Below, piece after piece: positions 1-9,192 of a DNA stretch of 63,093 nucleotides (its first letter is position 1; every line of letters starts with the position of its first letter). This DNA is from Nesterenkonia alkaliphila. GTDB taxonomy: Bacteria; Actinomycetota; Actinomycetes; Actinomycetales; Micrococcaceae. Made by a program: the position numbers and the translations under genes. The notes under the pieces are model-generated. The model had not been told where the DNA came from. It searched no databases and saw only the letters and a list, made by a program, of their open reading frames with translations. Location: contig NZ_WRPM01000027.1 in the NCBI RefSeq assembly GCF_009758175.1, forward strand, positions 1 through 63,093. Reading direction: 5' to 3'.

Positions 1-65
1 CAGCTGGCTAGAGCATCACCTTGCCATGGTGAGGGTCGCGAGTTCGAATCTCGTCATCCGCTCCA
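1..65 (+). tRNA. tRNA-Gly(GCC), 5' end cut by window edge
   Basis: The anticodon stem TCACC/GGTGA encloses the loop TTGCCAT, giving anticodon GCC (glycine). A T-arm with TTCGAAT follows. The 3' acceptor strand CATCCGC is at 55-61, then discriminator T and an encoded CCA at 63-65. The 5' acceptor strand and part of the D-arm lie before the window. Discriminator U is usual for bacterial tRNA-Gly. Confidence 0.9.
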
Positions 66-83
66 CTCACAACACGTGAACAT

Positions 84-114
84 GACGCCCGGAGTCCCAG
101 TGATTCCGGGCGTC
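84..114 (+). terminator. Hairpin terminator behind tRNA-Gly
   Basis: A perfect 10-bp stem, GACGCCCGGA (84-93) with TCCGGGCGTC (105-114), encloses an 11-nt loop 19 nt after the tRNA. The following sequence is only moderately T-rich, as is common in high-GC genomes. It probably ends the tRNA transcript before the riboflavin operon. Confidence 0.6.
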
Positions 115-184
115 GCTGTGTCTCAGCCCTGCCTCCCCACCGGATCTCCCCGCCGGATGTGGCACACTGGAGTGCATTACTTTT

Positions 185-320
185 CGTGCTCCGGGGTCGG
201 TGAAAGTCCGAACCGGCGGTCATAGTCCGCGACCCGCAGCCTTCCGTCACCACGGAGGACTGCGGTTGAACCGGTGGAATTCCGGTACCGACAGTTACAG
301 TCTGGATGGGAGAAGCACGG
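185..320 (+). promoter_or_regulatory. FMN riboswitch (RFN element)
   Basis: The region carries the conserved RFN blocks in order: CGTGCTCCGGGGTCGGTGAA, AGTCCGAACCGGCGGT, the AGTCCGCGACCCG block, a variable arm, then TTGAACCGGTGGAATTCCGG, TACCGACAGTTACAGTC and the closing GGATGGGAGAAGCACGG. The outermost helix pairs CGTGCT near 185 with AGCACG near 315. This family binds flavin mononucleotide and shuts off riboflavin synthesis or uptake genes. Downstream, at 356-410, GTCTCC and CCTCC runs can pair with the GGAGGAGAGAC segment before ribM, so control may be translational as well as transcriptional; that last point is inference. Confidence 0.95.
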
Positions 321-390
321 AGGCTGCGGCCCGCTAACCGCGTGCAGCAGCTCAGACGTCTCCTGACGTCCCCCCGGAGCCAGAACCTCC

Positions 391-397
391 GGAGGAG
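391..397 (+). promoter_or_regulatory. Ribosome binding site of ribM inside a riboswitch-linked hairpin
   Basis: GGAGGAG is a strong Shine-Dalgarno sequence, but it lies 12 nt from the ATG at 410, farther than usual. It immediately follows CCTCC, giving the palindrome CCTCCGGAGG, and can also pair with GTCTCC near 357. It can therefore be hidden in structure, which would let the upstream FMN riboswitch control ribM translation. Confidence 0.45.
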
Positions 398-409
398 AGA
401 CGGACTGGC

Positions 410-1141
410 ATGGAGACCCTGCGATGGCTGCTGGAAGCTGAGATCGTTGTGGCCGGCAGCGCCCTTCTGCTGCGCGAAGTCATCGGTAACGCCTTCGGCC
501 TAGCCTGCGCCCTGGGCGGAATGTTCCGCAAAGTCTGGGCCTGGCCGGTAGGAATCGCCGGCAACCTCATCCTGCTGACCGTCTTCCTGGGCTCCTTCAT
601 CGGCTTAGAGGACAGCCCCTCCCTGCTCGGGCAGGCCGGGCGGCAGATCATGTTCCTGGCCGTCTCCGTCTACGGCTGGGTGCGCTGGAGCCGCAGCCGC
701 CGCCAACGCGAAACCCACGGCGCCAGCGGGGCCATCACCCCCGAATGGGCCGGCTGGCGGGTGCGCATCAGCCTCATCCTCGCCCTGACCCTGGGCACCG
801 CTGCCCTGACCCCACTGTTCCGAATCCTGGGCAGCTGGGAGCCGGTCTGGGCCGACGCCTGGACCTTTGTCGGCTCCCTGCTGGCCACCTACGGCATGGC
901 CAAAGGATGGGTGGAATTCTGGCTGATCTGGGTGGCCGTGGACATCGTCGGGGTCCCGCTGCTCTGGTCAGCGGGCTACTACGCCTCCGCCTTCATGTAC
1001 CTCTTCTACGGGGTCTTCACGCTGATAGGCTTCTTCGTCTGGTGGCGGGCAAGCCGCGGGGCACGCCCCAAACCGAGTGTGGAGACCGTCCACTTGGACC
1101 CGCGCATCCACCCCGCCAAGCGCCTCCGGGAGGGCAGATGA
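410..1141 (+). CDS. ribM: PnuC-family riboflavin transporter RibM
   Basis: This 243-residue multi-pass membrane protein belongs to the PnuC family. PnuC proteins import nicotinamide riboside, but members under an FMN riboswitch at the head of rib operons in actinobacteria (RibM/PnuX) take up riboflavin by facilitated diffusion. Visible features are hydrophobic helices near residues 25-60, 80-95, 120-145, 165-190 and 195-220, Trp-rich segments such as WAWPVGIAGN and SVYGWVRW, and a charged C-terminal tail. It directly follows the FMN riboswitch, and its stop overlaps the ribD start (ATGA). The riboflavin assignment rests on this context, since sequence alone does not separate the substrates. 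Confidence 0.85.
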   Translation: METLRWLLEAEIVVAGSALLLREVIGNAFGLACALGGMFRKVWAWPVGIAGNLILLTVFLGSFIGLEDSPSLLGQAGRQIMFLAVSVYGWVRWSRSRRQRETHGASGAITPEWAGWRVRISLILALTLGTAALTPLFRILGSWEPVWADAWTFVGSLLATYGMAKGWVEFWLIWVAVDIVGVPLLWSAGYYASAFMYLFYGVFTLIGFFVWWRASRGARPKPSVETVHLDPRIHPAKRLREGR

Positions 1142-2226
1142 ACCAGCCTGCAGCCGAACAGAGCATCATGCGCCAGGCTTATGAGGCCGCCATCCAGGGC
1201 CACCGCGGAGCAAACCCCCTAGTGGGCGCAGTACTGGTGGAGCACCCAGAGCACGACGCCGCCCCCCACATCCTCGCCACCGGATACCACCAGGGTGCCG
1301 GGACCTTCCACGCCGAACGCGACTGCCTGACCAAGGCGCGCGCGGCCGGAGTCACCGACTTCTCCCGAACCACCCTCTACACCACCCTGGAACCCTGCAC
1401 CCACTACGGCAGACAGCCAGCCTGCACCGATTTGATCACCGAGGCCGGAATCCCCCGGGTGGTGGTCGGCGCCACGGACCCCTCACCCAACGGCGGCGGA
1501 GCCCAGCTGCTGCGCGGCAGGGGAGCGGGCGTCGTCGTCGGTGTGCTGGGGGAGCAGTGCCGCGAACTGAACCACCGGTGGAACCAGGCAGCAGCCCAGG
1601 GCAGGCCCTTCGTCACCGTGCACCTGGCGCAGAGCATCGATGCCCGGATCGCCGCGGCCGACGGCACCAGCCAATGGATCACCTCCGAGGCCTCCCGGCA
1701 GCACACCCACCGCATCCGGCAGCGGGTGGATGCCATCCTGGTGGGCACCAACACCACCCAGATCGATGACCCCCGGCTCACCGCCCGGGACACTCAGGGC
1801 CGCCCCACCGAGGCCCAGCCGCTGCGCACCGTGATGGGCCTGCGCCAGATCCCCGCCGCCGCCCGGCTCACACAGGACCGCGCGGAGGGGGACGGCTGGC
1901 TGCAGCTGCGCACCCGGGACCCCCTGCAGGCCCTGCAGACCCTGGCATCCACCACGCACAACGGCCACCCGGTCAAACACGTGCTGGTGGAGGGCGGGCA
2001 GTCAGTGCTCTCAGCATTCTTTGCCGCCGACCTGGTGGATGAGATCTTCCTCTACACCGCCCCGATCATCCTGGGCGCCGGGCGCTCCAGCCTGGGCGAT
2101 ATCGGGGTCAGCACCCTGGCCGAGGCCCGGCAGTTCGCCCTGGACCCTGCCGAGGGCGGGCCCACCACCATCATGGACAACGATGTCTGCATCCACCTTA
2201 AGCCGCATCCGAAAGGAACCCGCTGA
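1138..2226 (+). CDS. ribD: Bifunctional riboflavin deaminase/reductase RibD
   Basis: This 362-residue enzyme performs two consecutive steps of riboflavin synthesis: deamination of the diaminopyrimidine phosphoribosyl compound, then NADPH reduction of the ribose to ribityl. The N-terminal deaminase domain (about 1-145) has the zinc site: H58 and E60 in FHAERDC, and C87 and C96 in the PCTHYGRQPAC stretch. The reductase domain occupies about 150-362 and contains GTNTTQIDDPRLTAR and VEGGQSVLSAF. The frame is open far upstream, but the ATG at 1138 overlaps the ribM stop and precedes the normal N terminus, so it is the chosen start. ribE-ribB-ribA begins directly after its stop. Confidence 0.95.
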   Translation: MNQPAAEQSIMRQAYEAAIQGHRGANPLVGAVLVEHPEHDAAPHILATGYHQGAGTFHAERDCLTKARAAGVTDFSRTTLYTTLEPCTHYGRQPACTDLITEAGIPRVVVGATDPSPNGGGAQLLRGRGAGVVVGVLGEQCRELNHRWNQAAAQGRPFVTVHLAQSIDARIAAADGTSQWITSEASRQHTHRIRQRVDAILVGTNTTQIDDPRLTARDTQGRPTEAQPLRTVMGLRQIPAAARLTQDRAEGDGWLQLRTRDPLQALQTLASTTHNGHPVKHVLVEGGQSVLSAFFAADLVDEIFLYTAPIILGAGRSSLGDIGVSTLAEARQFALDPAEGGPTTIMDNDVCIHLKPHPKGTR

Positions 2227-4218
2227 ATGTTCACCGGCATTATCACCGGCACCGGGCGTATCACCGCACGCACCCCGCACCCCGCCAAGGGGGTGGAACG
2301 GCTGAGCTTCTCCGCCCCCGGCCATGTGGCCGGCCTGAGCCTGGGCGGTTCCATCGCAGTCAACGGAGTCTGCGTCTCCGCCGTGGAAATCAGCGGCGAG
2401 CAGCTCACCGTGGAGCTGATCCCGGAGACCCTGAAGCGCACCACCTTCGGCGAGCTGGGCCCCGGGGACCGGGTGAACCTGGAGCGCTGCCTGCCCGCCG
2501 GCGCCCGCTTGGACGGGCACGTGGTGCAGGGCCATGTGGACGGCATCGGCACCCTGACCGAGCGCGACCTCAACGACGGCCGGCACCGATTCAGCCTCCC
2601 CCCTGAGCTGGCCGGATACCTCGCCGAGAAGGGCTCCATCGCCATCGACGGGGTAAGCCTGACGGTCACCGCCGTCGGTGAGGCTGAGGCTGGCCCCTGG
2701 TTCGAGGTGGGGCTGATCCCCACCACCCTCGCCGAGACCACCCTGGGGGATAAGGCCATCGGCAGCAACGTCAACCTCGAGGTAGACGTCCTGGCCAAAT
2801 ATGTGCGCCGGATGCTGACCCTCAACGCTGAACCCTCCGAACGCCTAGAGCTGTTCGCACCGCCTAGAGCTATAGCGCTCGGCAGTGTGAACAACGTGCG
2901 GCAAACCGTGCCCCAGCCGCAGACCCCGGCCCCTCTCCTGGACCCGGTGGAGGTGGCGCTGAACCAGCTGGCCGCCGGCCGCCCCGTGGTGGTGGTGGAC
3001 GATGCCGACCGTGAGAACGAGGGCGATCTGATCTTCCCCGCCTCCGCCGCCACCGAAGAGCTGATGGGCTTCACCGTGCGGCACAGCTCCGGGGTGATCT
3101 GCGTGCCGATGACCGCCGAGCGCGCCCGGCACCTGCAGCTGCCGCCCATGGTCACCGATAACCAGGACCCCAAGGGCACCGCCTACACCATCAGCTGCGA
3201 CGCCGCGGCGGTGACCTCCACCGGGATCAGCGCCGCCGACCGGGCCATCACAGCCCGCGCGCTCGCAGACCCCAACACCGAACCTGCCGCCCTGACCCGG
3301 CCCGGGCATATGTTCCCGCTCATCGCAGACCCAGCCGGAGTGCTCGGCCGCGACGGGCACACCGAGGCCGCCGTGGACCTCTGCCGGTTAGCCGGACATC
3401 CCGAAGTCGGGATCATCGCTGAGCTGGTCCACGAGGACGGCTCCATGATGCGGCTGCCCGCCCTGCGCGAGTTCGCCGACACCCACGAACTGGCACTGAT
3501 CAGCATCGCCGATCTTATCGAGTACCGCGGCGGGACCCCCAGCCCGCAGGCGGTGCGCGAGTCCTACCTCACCTCCTGGGAGGCACCCCAGCAGGAGGCC
3601 GCCAAACTGGTCACCGGCGGCCCGGTGGTCACCCTGCCCACCGACTTCGGAGTCTTCAACGCCCAAGTCTGGACCGAGCACCTCACCGGGCACGAGCACC
3701 TGCTGCTCAGCGCACCCTCCCGCGCGGAAACGCCCCTGGTCCGGCTGCACTCCGAGTGCCTCACCGGGGACGTGCTGCACTCCCACCGGTGCGACTGCGG
3801 CTCCCAGCTGGCCTCGGCCCTGGAGACCCTGCACGAACACGGCGGCCACCTGCTCTACCTGCGCGGGCATGAGGGCCGCGGCATCGGGCTGGCCAATAAG
3901 CTGCGCGCCTATGAGCTCCAGGAGCAGGGCGCAGACACCGTGGAGGCCAACGAGATGCTGGGCCTGGCCGCTGAGCTGCGCGACTTCACCGGAGCCGCAG
4001 CCATCCTGCACGCGGCCGGGATCACCAGCCTGAAGCTGCTGACCAACAACCCCGCAAAAGTCGAGGCCCTGGCGGCATCCGGGCTGGATGTCCAGCAGGT
4101 GCCCTCCAGCGGCGTCGTCGGCCCCCATAACGCCCGCTACCTGCGCACCAAACGCGACCGGATGGCCCATAAGCTCGACCACCTGGTCCTCAACGAACAA
4201 GGAGACACCCACCCATGA
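2227..4218 (+). CDS. Trifunctional fusion: riboflavin synthase / DHBP synthase / GTP cyclohydrolase II
   Basis: One open frame of 663 residues joins three riboflavin enzymes. Residues 1-202 are riboflavin synthase alpha (RibE), starting [10 protein letters not shown] with the usual two lumazine-binding repeats ([10 protein letters not shown] in the second). Residues about 238-440 are 3,4-dihydroxy-2-butanone-4-phosphate synthase (RibB), with [10 protein letters not shown] at 258-267. Residues about 445-660 are GTP cyclohydrolase II (RibA), with zinc cysteines C511, C522 and C524 and [12 protein letters not shown]. RibB-RibA fusions are common, but RibE is normally a separate gene. The linker (about 203-237; nt 2833-2937) is low-complexity and uses CTA, AGA and ATA codons that are rare nearby. 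No internal Shine-Dalgarno sequence is visible at the GTG codons there, so a single polypeptide is likely. All catalytic motifs look intact. Confidence 0.9.
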   Translation: MFTGIITGTGRITARTPHPAKGVERLSFSAPGHVAGLSLGGSIAVNGVCVSAVEISGEQLTVELIPETLKRTTFGELGPGDRVNLERCLPAGARLDGHVVQGHVDGIGTLTERDLNDGRHRFSLPPELAGYLAEKGSIAIDGVSLTVTAVGEAEAGPWFEVGLIPTTLAETTLGDKAIGSNVNLEVDVLAKYVRRMLTLNAEPSERLELFAPPRAIALGSVNNVRQTVPQPQTPAPLLDPVEVALNQLAAGRPVVVVDDADRENEGDLIFPASAATEELMGFTVRHSSGVICVPMTAERARHLQLPPMVTDNQDPKGTAYTISCDAAAVTSTGISAADRAITARALADPNTEPAALTRPGHMFPLIADPAGVLGRDGHTEAAVDLCRLAGHPEVGIIAELVHEDGSMMRLPALREFADTHELALISIADLIEYRGGTPSPQAVRESYLTSWEAPQQEAAKLVTGGPVVTLPTDFGVFNAQVWTEHLTGHEHLLLSAPSRAETPLVRLHSECLTGDVLHSHRCDCGSQLASALETLHEHGGHLLYLRGHEGRGIGLANKLRAYELQEQGADTVEANEMLGLAAELRDFTGAAAILHAAGITSLKLLTNNPAKVEALAASGLDVQQVPSSGVVGPHNARYLRTKRDRMAHKLDHLVLNEQGDTHP

Positions 4219-4706
4219 GCGGAGCCGGACAACTGATCATCGATACCGAGGAGCTGCACCGGCTGGGGCTCCTCGCCAAAGACCTACGGGTGGCCGTGAT
4301 CGCCTCCCGCTGGCACACCGAGGTGATGGATGGGCTGACCGCCGGCGCTGAACGGTTTCTGCAGGAGGTGAACCCGGCGGAGATCACTGTGCTGCGCGCC
4401 CCCGGCAGCTTCGAACTGCCTGTACTGGCCGCGCGTGCAGCCGCCTCCCATGACGCGATCATCGCCCTGGGCGTGGTGATCCGCGGCGGCACCCCGCACT
4501 TCGACTACGTCTGCTCGGCGGCCACCCAGGGGCTGACCACCGTCTCGGTCCAGACCGGAACCCCGGTCGGATTCGGCCTGCTGACCTGCGATGACGAGCA
4601 GCAGGCGCTGGACCGCGCCGGGCTGGAAGGCTCCAAGGAGGACAAGGGGTATGAGGCCGCTCACGCCGCAGTGGCCGCCGCCGCGGAGATCGCCAAGCTG
4701 GCATAG
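4215..4706 (+). CDS. ribH: 6,7-dimethyl-8-ribityllumazine synthase RibH
   Basis: This 163-residue protein has normal length for lumazine synthase, which condenses the ribityl-uracil with dihydroxybutanone phosphate to make the substrate of riboflavin synthase; the family forms pentamers or 60-subunit shells. Typical segments are [14 protein letters not shown] near the N terminus, [28 protein letters not shown] and TPVGFGLLT. Its start overlaps the stop of the upstream fusion gene (ATGA), so it is translationally coupled and completes the FMN-controlled operon. hisE begins 9 nt after its stop and may be cotranscribed. Confidence 0.95.
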   Translation: MSGAGQLIIDTEELHRLGLLAKDLRVAVIASRWHTEVMDGLTAGAERFLQEVNPAEITVLRAPGSFELPVLAARAAASHDAIIALGVVIRGGTPHFDYVCSAATQGLTTVSVQTGTPVGFGLLTCDDEQQALDRAGLEGSKEDKGYEAAHAAVAAAAEIAKLA

Positions 4707-4715
4707 GGTAGTGCC

Positions 4716-4979
4716 GTGAAGAATTTTGATGATCTCTACGCCGAACTGGCCCGCAAAGCAGCCGAACGCCCGGAGGGCTCCGGCACAGTGGCAGCCCTGG
4801 ACGCCGGGGTGCATCAGATCGGCAAGAAGATCGTCGAGGAGGCAGCAGAGGTCTGGATGGCCGCGGAGTACCAATCGCAGGCCGAGGCAGCCGAGGAGAT
4901 CTCCCAGCTGCTCTACCATCTGCAGGTGATGATGCTCGCCAAGGGGATCACCCCCACCGATGTCTACCGCTACCTGTAG
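4716..4979 (+). CDS. hisE: Phosphoribosyl-ATP pyrophosphatase HisE
   Basis: This 87-residue protein carries out the second step of histidine synthesis, hydrolysing phosphoribosyl-ATP to phosphoribosyl-AMP. It is a small all-alpha MazG-like enzyme. The [15 protein letters not shown] and [11 protein letters not shown] segments supply the acidic metal-binding residues. The start is GTG. It sits between ribH and hisG, a widely conserved actinobacterial order, and hisG begins 15 nt downstream. Confidence 0.93.
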   Translation: MKNFDDLYAELARKAAERPEGSGTVAALDAGVHQIGKKIVEEAAEVWMAAEYQSQAEAAEEISQLLYHLQVMMLAKGITPTDVYRYL

Positions 4980-4994
4980 GGAAAGGCCCGCACT

Positions 4995-5903
4995 GTGACT
5001 GAACCGCTGACTGCACCGCGCAATGGGGAGATGCTGCGCGTGGCCGTGCCCAATAAGGGCGCGCTCTCCGAGGCCGCCATGGCCATGCTCACCGAGGCCG
5101 GCTACCTGCAGCGCCGCGACCGTAAAGAACTGGTGCTGGTGGACGAGGAGAACGGCGTGGAGTTCTTCTACCTGCGCCCCCGCGATGTGGCCGTCTACGT
5201 AGGCTCCGGGATCCTCCATGTGGGCATCACCGGCCGCGACCTCTTCCAGGACGCCCGGGTGGAGACCGGCGCCAGCGAGATCATGGGCCTGGGCTTCGGC
5301 CGCTCCACCTTCCGCCTGGCCGGGCCCCGCGGGGCCTTCAGCGCAGCCGCCGACCTGGCCGGAAAACGTGTGGCCACCAGCTACGATGCCCTGCTTCAGC
5401 AGTGGTTCGCCCAGCAGGGCATCCCCGGGGTGGATGTGGTCCACCTGGACGGGGCGGTGGAGTCCGCCGTGCGGCTCGGGGTGGCCGATGCCATCGCTGA
5501 TGTGGTGGAGACCGGCAATACGCTCAAGGCCGCCGGTATGGAGACCTTCGGGGAGCCGGTCATGGTCTCCGAGGCGATCCTGATCTCCGGGAAGGGTACC
5601 GACCACGACGACGCCGAGGCCATCGAACGTGCCACCGGCCGGCTCATCCGCCGCCTGCAGGGCGTGCTGGTGGCCCGCCAGTACGTGATGATGGACTATG
5701 ACATCCGCCGCACCGACCTGCAGGCCGCCATCGCCATCACCCCCGGCCTGGAATCGCCCACCATCTCCCCGCTGGCCGATGAGGGCTGGGTGGCGGTGCG
5801 CTCTATGGTCCCGGCCAAGAAGACCAACCAGCTGATGGATGAGCTCTACGATCTGGGAGCCCGTGCCATCCTGGTCACCACCATCCACGCCTGCCGGGTG
5901 TAG
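4995..5903 (+). CDS. hisG: ATP phosphoribosyltransferase HisG (long form)
   Basis: This enzyme makes the first committed step of histidine synthesis, joining ATP and PRPP. At 302 residues it is the long form, with two catalytic periplasmic-binding-like domains followed by a C-terminal ACT-like regulatory domain (about 225-302) that binds histidine for feedback inhibition. Visible motifs are RVAVPNKGALSEAA near residues 15-28, the VETGNTLKAAG phosphate-binding loop and the C-terminal MVPAKKTNQLMDEL segment. The long form needs no HisZ subunit. The start is GTG, with GGGAAAGG upstream as ribosome binding site. Confidence 0.95.
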   Translation: MTEPLTAPRNGEMLRVAVPNKGALSEAAMAMLTEAGYLQRRDRKELVLVDEENGVEFFYLRPRDVAVYVGSGILHVGITGRDLFQDARVETGASEIMGLGFGRSTFRLAGPRGAFSAAADLAGKRVATSYDALLQQWFAQQGIPGVDVVHLDGAVESAVRLGVADAIADVVETGNTLKAAGMETFGEPVMVSEAILISGKGTDHDDAEAIERATGRLIRRLQGVLVARQYVMMDYDIRRTDLQAAIAITPGLESPTISPLADEGWVAVRSMVPAKKTNQLMDELYDLGARAILVTTIHACRV

Positions 5904-5906
5904 CCG

Positions 5907-6671
5907 ATGAGCCTGGCGGTACGAGTCATCCCCTGCCTGGACGTGGACGCCGGGCGAGTGGTCAAAGGTGTGAACTTCCAACAGCTGCGCGATGCCGGAG
6001 ACCCCGTGGAGCTGGCCCACCGGTACAACCTGGCCGGGGCCGATGAGCTGACCTTCCTGGACGTCACCGCCTCCTCCGCCGACCGGGCGACCACCTATGA
6101 GGTGGTCACCCGTACCGCCGGAGAGGTGTTCATCCCGCTCACCGTGGGCGGGGGAGTGCGCAGCGTGGAGGATGTGGACCGGCTGCTGAAGTCCGGGGCG
6201 GATAAGGCCTCCATCAACACGGCGGCAGTGGCCCGCCCAGCGGTGATCAATGAGATCGTGGCCCGGTTCGGCAACCAGGTGCTGGTGCTCTCCGCCGATG
6301 TCCGCCGCAGCCCACAGGCCCCCTCGGGCTTCGAGGTCACCACCCATGGCGGGCGCCGCGGCACCGGCATCGACGCCCTGGACTGGATCACCGAGGCCAG
6401 CCAGCGCGGCGTCGGGGAGATCCTGCTCAACAGTATTGATGCCGACGGCACCCAGACCGGGTTCGACCTGGAGCTGATCGCCGCGGCCCGTGCCGTCACC
6501 CGGGTGCCGCTGATCGCCTCCGGCGGGGCCGGTGCTCCTAAGCACTTCCCACCGGCCATCGCCGCCGGGGCCGATGCGGTGCTGGCCGCCAGCATGTTCC
6601 ACTTCGGCCCGGTGGACATGATCGCCCAGGTGAAGGACCAGATTCGGAAAGCGGGGTACCCGGTCCGATGA
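5907..6671 (+). CDS. hisF: Imidazole glycerol phosphate synthase cyclase subunit HisF
   Basis: This 254-residue beta/alpha barrel uses ammonia passed from its partner HisH to make imidazole glycerol phosphate and AICAR. The N terminus [18 protein letters not shown] contains the first catalytic Asp, and SADVRR near residue 130 holds the second. Phosphate-binding loops appear as [11 protein letters not shown] and [11 protein letters not shown]. hisH is not in this window. hisF starts 3 nt after hisG and overlaps hisI by 4 nt, so the block is one transcriptional unit. Confidence 0.95.
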   Translation: MSLAVRVIPCLDVDAGRVVKGVNFQQLRDAGDPVELAHRYNLAGADELTFLDVTASSADRATTYEVVTRTAGEVFIPLTVGGGVRSVEDVDRLLKSGADKASINTAAVARPAVINEIVARFGNQVLVLSADVRRSPQAPSGFEVTTHGGRRGTGIDALDWITEASQRGVGEILLNSIDADGTQTGFDLELIAAARAVTRVPLIASGGAGAPKHFPPAIAAGADAVLAASMFHFGPVDMIAQVKDQIRKAGYPVR

Positions 6672-6985
6672 TCCCAGAGGTCAACTACAACAGTGACGGG
6701 CTGGTGCCCGCCATCGCCCAGGACGCCGATACCGGGCAGGTGCTCATGCTGGCCTGGATGAACGCTGAGGCGCTCGCCGCGACCCTGCAGACCCGCCGCG
6801 GCACCTACTGGTCCCGATCCCGGAACCAGCTGTGGGTCAAGGGAGAGACCTCCGGGCATGTCCAGCAGGTGCGTTCGGTCTCCTTGGACTGTGACGCCGA
6901 TACCGTGCTGCTGCAGGTGGAGCAGACCGGCCCGGCCTGTCACACCGGGGCGGCCACCTGCTTTACAGACAGGGAAATCGGCTGA
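6668..6985 (+). CDS. hisI: Phosphoribosyl-AMP cyclohydrolase HisI
   Basis: This 105-residue zinc- and magnesium-dependent enzyme opens the adenine ring of phosphoribosyl-AMP, the third step of histidine synthesis. The family signatures are present: [10 protein letters not shown] near residue 35, [27 protein letters not shown] for magnesium, and zinc-binding cysteines in the C-terminal CHTGAATCF stretch. It is a stand-alone enzyme because HisE is separate at 4716. Its TGA overlaps the trpE ATG, linking the histidine and tryptophan genes. Confidence 0.95.
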   Translation: MIPEVNYNSDGLVPAIAQDADTGQVLMLAWMNAEALAATLQTRRGTYWSRSRNQLWVKGETSGHVQQVRSVSLDCDADTVLLQVEQTGPACHTGAATCFTDREIG

Positions 6986-8547
6986 TGAAGTCCTTGGGCG
7001 GCGTCGTACCCTCCCAGGAGGTGTTCCTGGACCTGGCCGAGCGGCACCGGGTGATCCCGGTGACCATGACCCTGCTGGCCGATGGCCACACCCCGCTGAG
7101 CATCTACCGGGCGCTGGCCGTAGGCGAGACCGGCACCGCGGAGCCCGGCACGTTCCTCATGGAGTCGGCGGCAGCCGGGGCCTCCTGGTCCCGGCACAGC
7201 TTCATCGGGGTCAACTCGCTGGCCACCCTCTCCGAACAGGACGGTCAGGCCCACTGGATCGGCACCCCGCCGGCGGGAGCGCCCACCGAGGGGCCCAGCG
7301 CCGAGGTGCTGCGCCAGACCCTGGAGTTCTTGGGCAGCCGGGCCTTCGCCGAGGAGCTTCCGCATCTGAGCAGCGGGCTGGTCGGCTATGTGGGCTGGGA
7401 TGTGGTCCGCCAGTGGGAGAAGCTGCCGAACCCGCCGGAGGCCGGACTGGGGCTCCCGGAGCTGGCCATGAACCTGATCTCCGATCTGGCGGTGCATGAC
7501 AACCGTGACGGCACAGTCACCCTGATCGCCAATGCCATCAATAAGGACGGCCAGCGCGCCGGGGCCAAGGAAGCATACGACGACGCCGTGGCCCGGCTGC
7601 ACTCGATGCGCCAACGCCTGGCCCGCCCGGTCCAGCCCGGGCTGGCCGCCGCTGAGCCGGACTGGTCCCAGCAGGTGGAGCTGGACCTGCAGGACAAAGT
7701 GCAGCTGAGCTGGGATCAGAACGAGTACCTGGCCACCCTGGGCAAGGCCAAGCAGGCCATCGTGGACGGCGAGGTCTTCCAGATTGTGGTCTCCCGCCGG
7801 TTCGAGGTGGAGACCTCCGTGGACGCCCTGGCGGTCTACCGGATGCTGCGGCTGCTCAATCCCAGCCCCTATATGTACCTGATGCACTTCCAGACCCCCG
7901 GCGGGGAGCCCTACCAGGTCGTGGGCGCCTCCCCGGAGGCCCTGGTCACCCTGGATGCCGACCGGCAGGTGGTCTCGCATCCGATCGCCGGCACCAGACC
8001 CCGGGGCAAGACCCCGGCTGAGGATGTGGAGCTCGCTGAGGACCTGCTGGCCGATGAGAAGGAGCGCGCTGAGCACATCATGCTGGTGGACCTGGCGCGC
8101 AACGATCTGGCCAAGGTCTGCGTTCCCGGCTCGGTGGAGGTCACCAAGTTCATGGGAGTGGAGCACTTCAGCTATGTGATGCACCTGACCAGCCATGTCC
8201 AAGGTGAGGTGGCGGCGTCGTCGACCCCCTATGACGTGCTGGCAGCAACCTTCCCCGCCGGCACCCTCTCCGGGGCTCCCAAACCCCGGGCCCTGCAGCT
8301 GCTGGACGAATGGGAGCCGCACCGGCGCGGGGTCTACGGGGGAGTGGTGGGCTACTTCGACCTCTCCGGCCGGATGGATGCTGCCATCGCGATCCGCACT
8401 GCGGTGCTCACCGGCGGCAAGGCCTATGTGCAGTCCGGCGGCGGGATCGTGGCAGACTCCGTGGACGAGGCCGAGCGGCTGGAGACCGTCAACAAGGCAG
8501 CCGCACCGCTGCGGGCCGTACTGGCCGCTGATAGATTGGTGGGCTAA
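6985..8547 (+). CDS. trpE: Anthranilate synthase component I TrpE
   Basis: This 520-residue chorismate-using enzyme makes anthranilate with glutamine amidotransferase TrpG, which is not encoded here. The N-terminal half carries the tryptophan-sensing region (FLMESAAAG, SRHSFIGVN). The C-terminal catalytic half has VVSRRFEVET, PYMYLMHF, GASPEALV, HPIAGTRPRGK and HIMLVDLARNDL. Overlap with hisI leaves no room for a separate trp attenuator, so expression would follow the upstream his genes or an internal promoter. Its TAA overlaps the start of the next gene. Confidence 0.95.
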   Translation: MKSLGGVVPSQEVFLDLAERHRVIPVTMTLLADGHTPLSIYRALAVGETGTAEPGTFLMESAAAGASWSRHSFIGVNSLATLSEQDGQAHWIGTPPAGAPTEGPSAEVLRQTLEFLGSRAFAEELPHLSSGLVGYVGWDVVRQWEKLPNPPEAGLGLPELAMNLISDLAVHDNRDGTVTLIANAINKDGQRAGAKEAYDDAVARLHSMRQRLARPVQPGLAAAEPDWSQQVELDLQDKVQLSWDQNEYLATLGKAKQAIVDGEVFQIVVSRRFEVETSVDALAVYRMLRLLNPSPYMYLMHFQTPGGEPYQVVGASPEALVTLDADRQVVSHPIAGTRPRGKTPAEDVELAEDLLADEKERAEHIMLVDLARNDLAKVCVPGSVEVTKFMGVEHFSYVMHLTSHVQGEVAASSTPYDVLAATFPAGTLSGAPKPRALQLLDEWEPHRRGVYGGVVGYFDLSGRMDAAIAIRTAVLTGGKAYVQSGGGIVADSVDEAERLETVNKAAAPLRAVLAADRLVG

Positions 8548-9131
8548 TGGGCCATATCGCGTACTTCTTCCAGCGCCGCAACACCATCCTGCTGATCCAG
8601 CTCGGTGCGGTGCTGCTGCTGATCTCCACGGCACTGACCTGGGTGACTGCTACCGGCCTGCCTGAGACTGCGGCTGCGGCGGAGGTCAACCTTCTGGGCG
8701 GGGAGATGTCGCCCACCCTGCGGGCAATGGGCCTGGTGGGGGTGGCCGGCGGTGTGGCGGCCACTATCGCCCGGAAATGGCTGCGCGCGCTGATCGGAGC
8801 AGTGCTGCTGGGCGCCGGAGTGATCTCGGTGATCGGGGCCGGACTTGCGCTGAGCAACCCCGCCGCTGCGGCAGCCCCGGCCCTGGCCGACTACACCGGG
8901 GTCACCGAGACTGCCGCCGAGTACTCGGTGGGCTTCGCCGTGTGGCTGGCCGTCCTCGGCTCAGTGGTGCTGACCCTGAGCTCAGTGGCCATGCTGCTGT
9001 TCTCCCCGGGCTGGAACGATGAGAAGCGCAGCAAGAAATACTCCCGCGGCCAGGCCCAGGCGGAGAACCCCGACGAGATCGACATGTGGGACGACCTCTC
9101 CGACGGCGACGACCCGACGGATAAGAAGTAG
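8547..9131 (+). CDS. Tryptophan-operon-associated membrane protein (Trp_oprn_chp-like)
   Basis: This 194-residue integral membrane protein matches the actinobacterial family found next to trpE and trpC (the TIGR02234-type tryptophan-associated membrane protein). Four hydrophobic helices are visible, near residues 12-30, 50-70, 74-96 and 125-150, followed by a charged cytoplasmic tail rich in Lys, Asp and Glu. No enzymatic motif is seen and the function is unknown; transport or anchoring of a tryptophan-pathway component would be guesswork. It overlaps trpE by one nucleotide. Confidence 0.8.
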   Translation: MGHIAYFFQRRNTILLIQLGAVLLLISTALTWVTATGLPETAAAAEVNLLGGEMSPTLRAMGLVGVAGGVAATIARKWLRALIGAVLLGAGVISVIGAGLALSNPAAAAAPALADYTGVTETAAEYSVGFAVWLAVLGSVVLTLSSVAMLLFSPGWNDEKRSKKYSRGQAQAENPDEIDMWDDLSDGDDPTDKK

Positions 9132-9192
9132 CGCACCGATCTGGCAGAATAGAAACCAAGAACTTCGACACTGTGTAGAAGGAGCCCCGCGC

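Noticed and set aside
2052-6602. Long reverse-strand frames across the rib and his genes (for example 2052-3179 and 4284-6602)
   Set aside because: These are GC-rich shadows of strong forward genes. They have low-complexity Gly/His/Ala or Arg/Ser composition and no recognisable domains.
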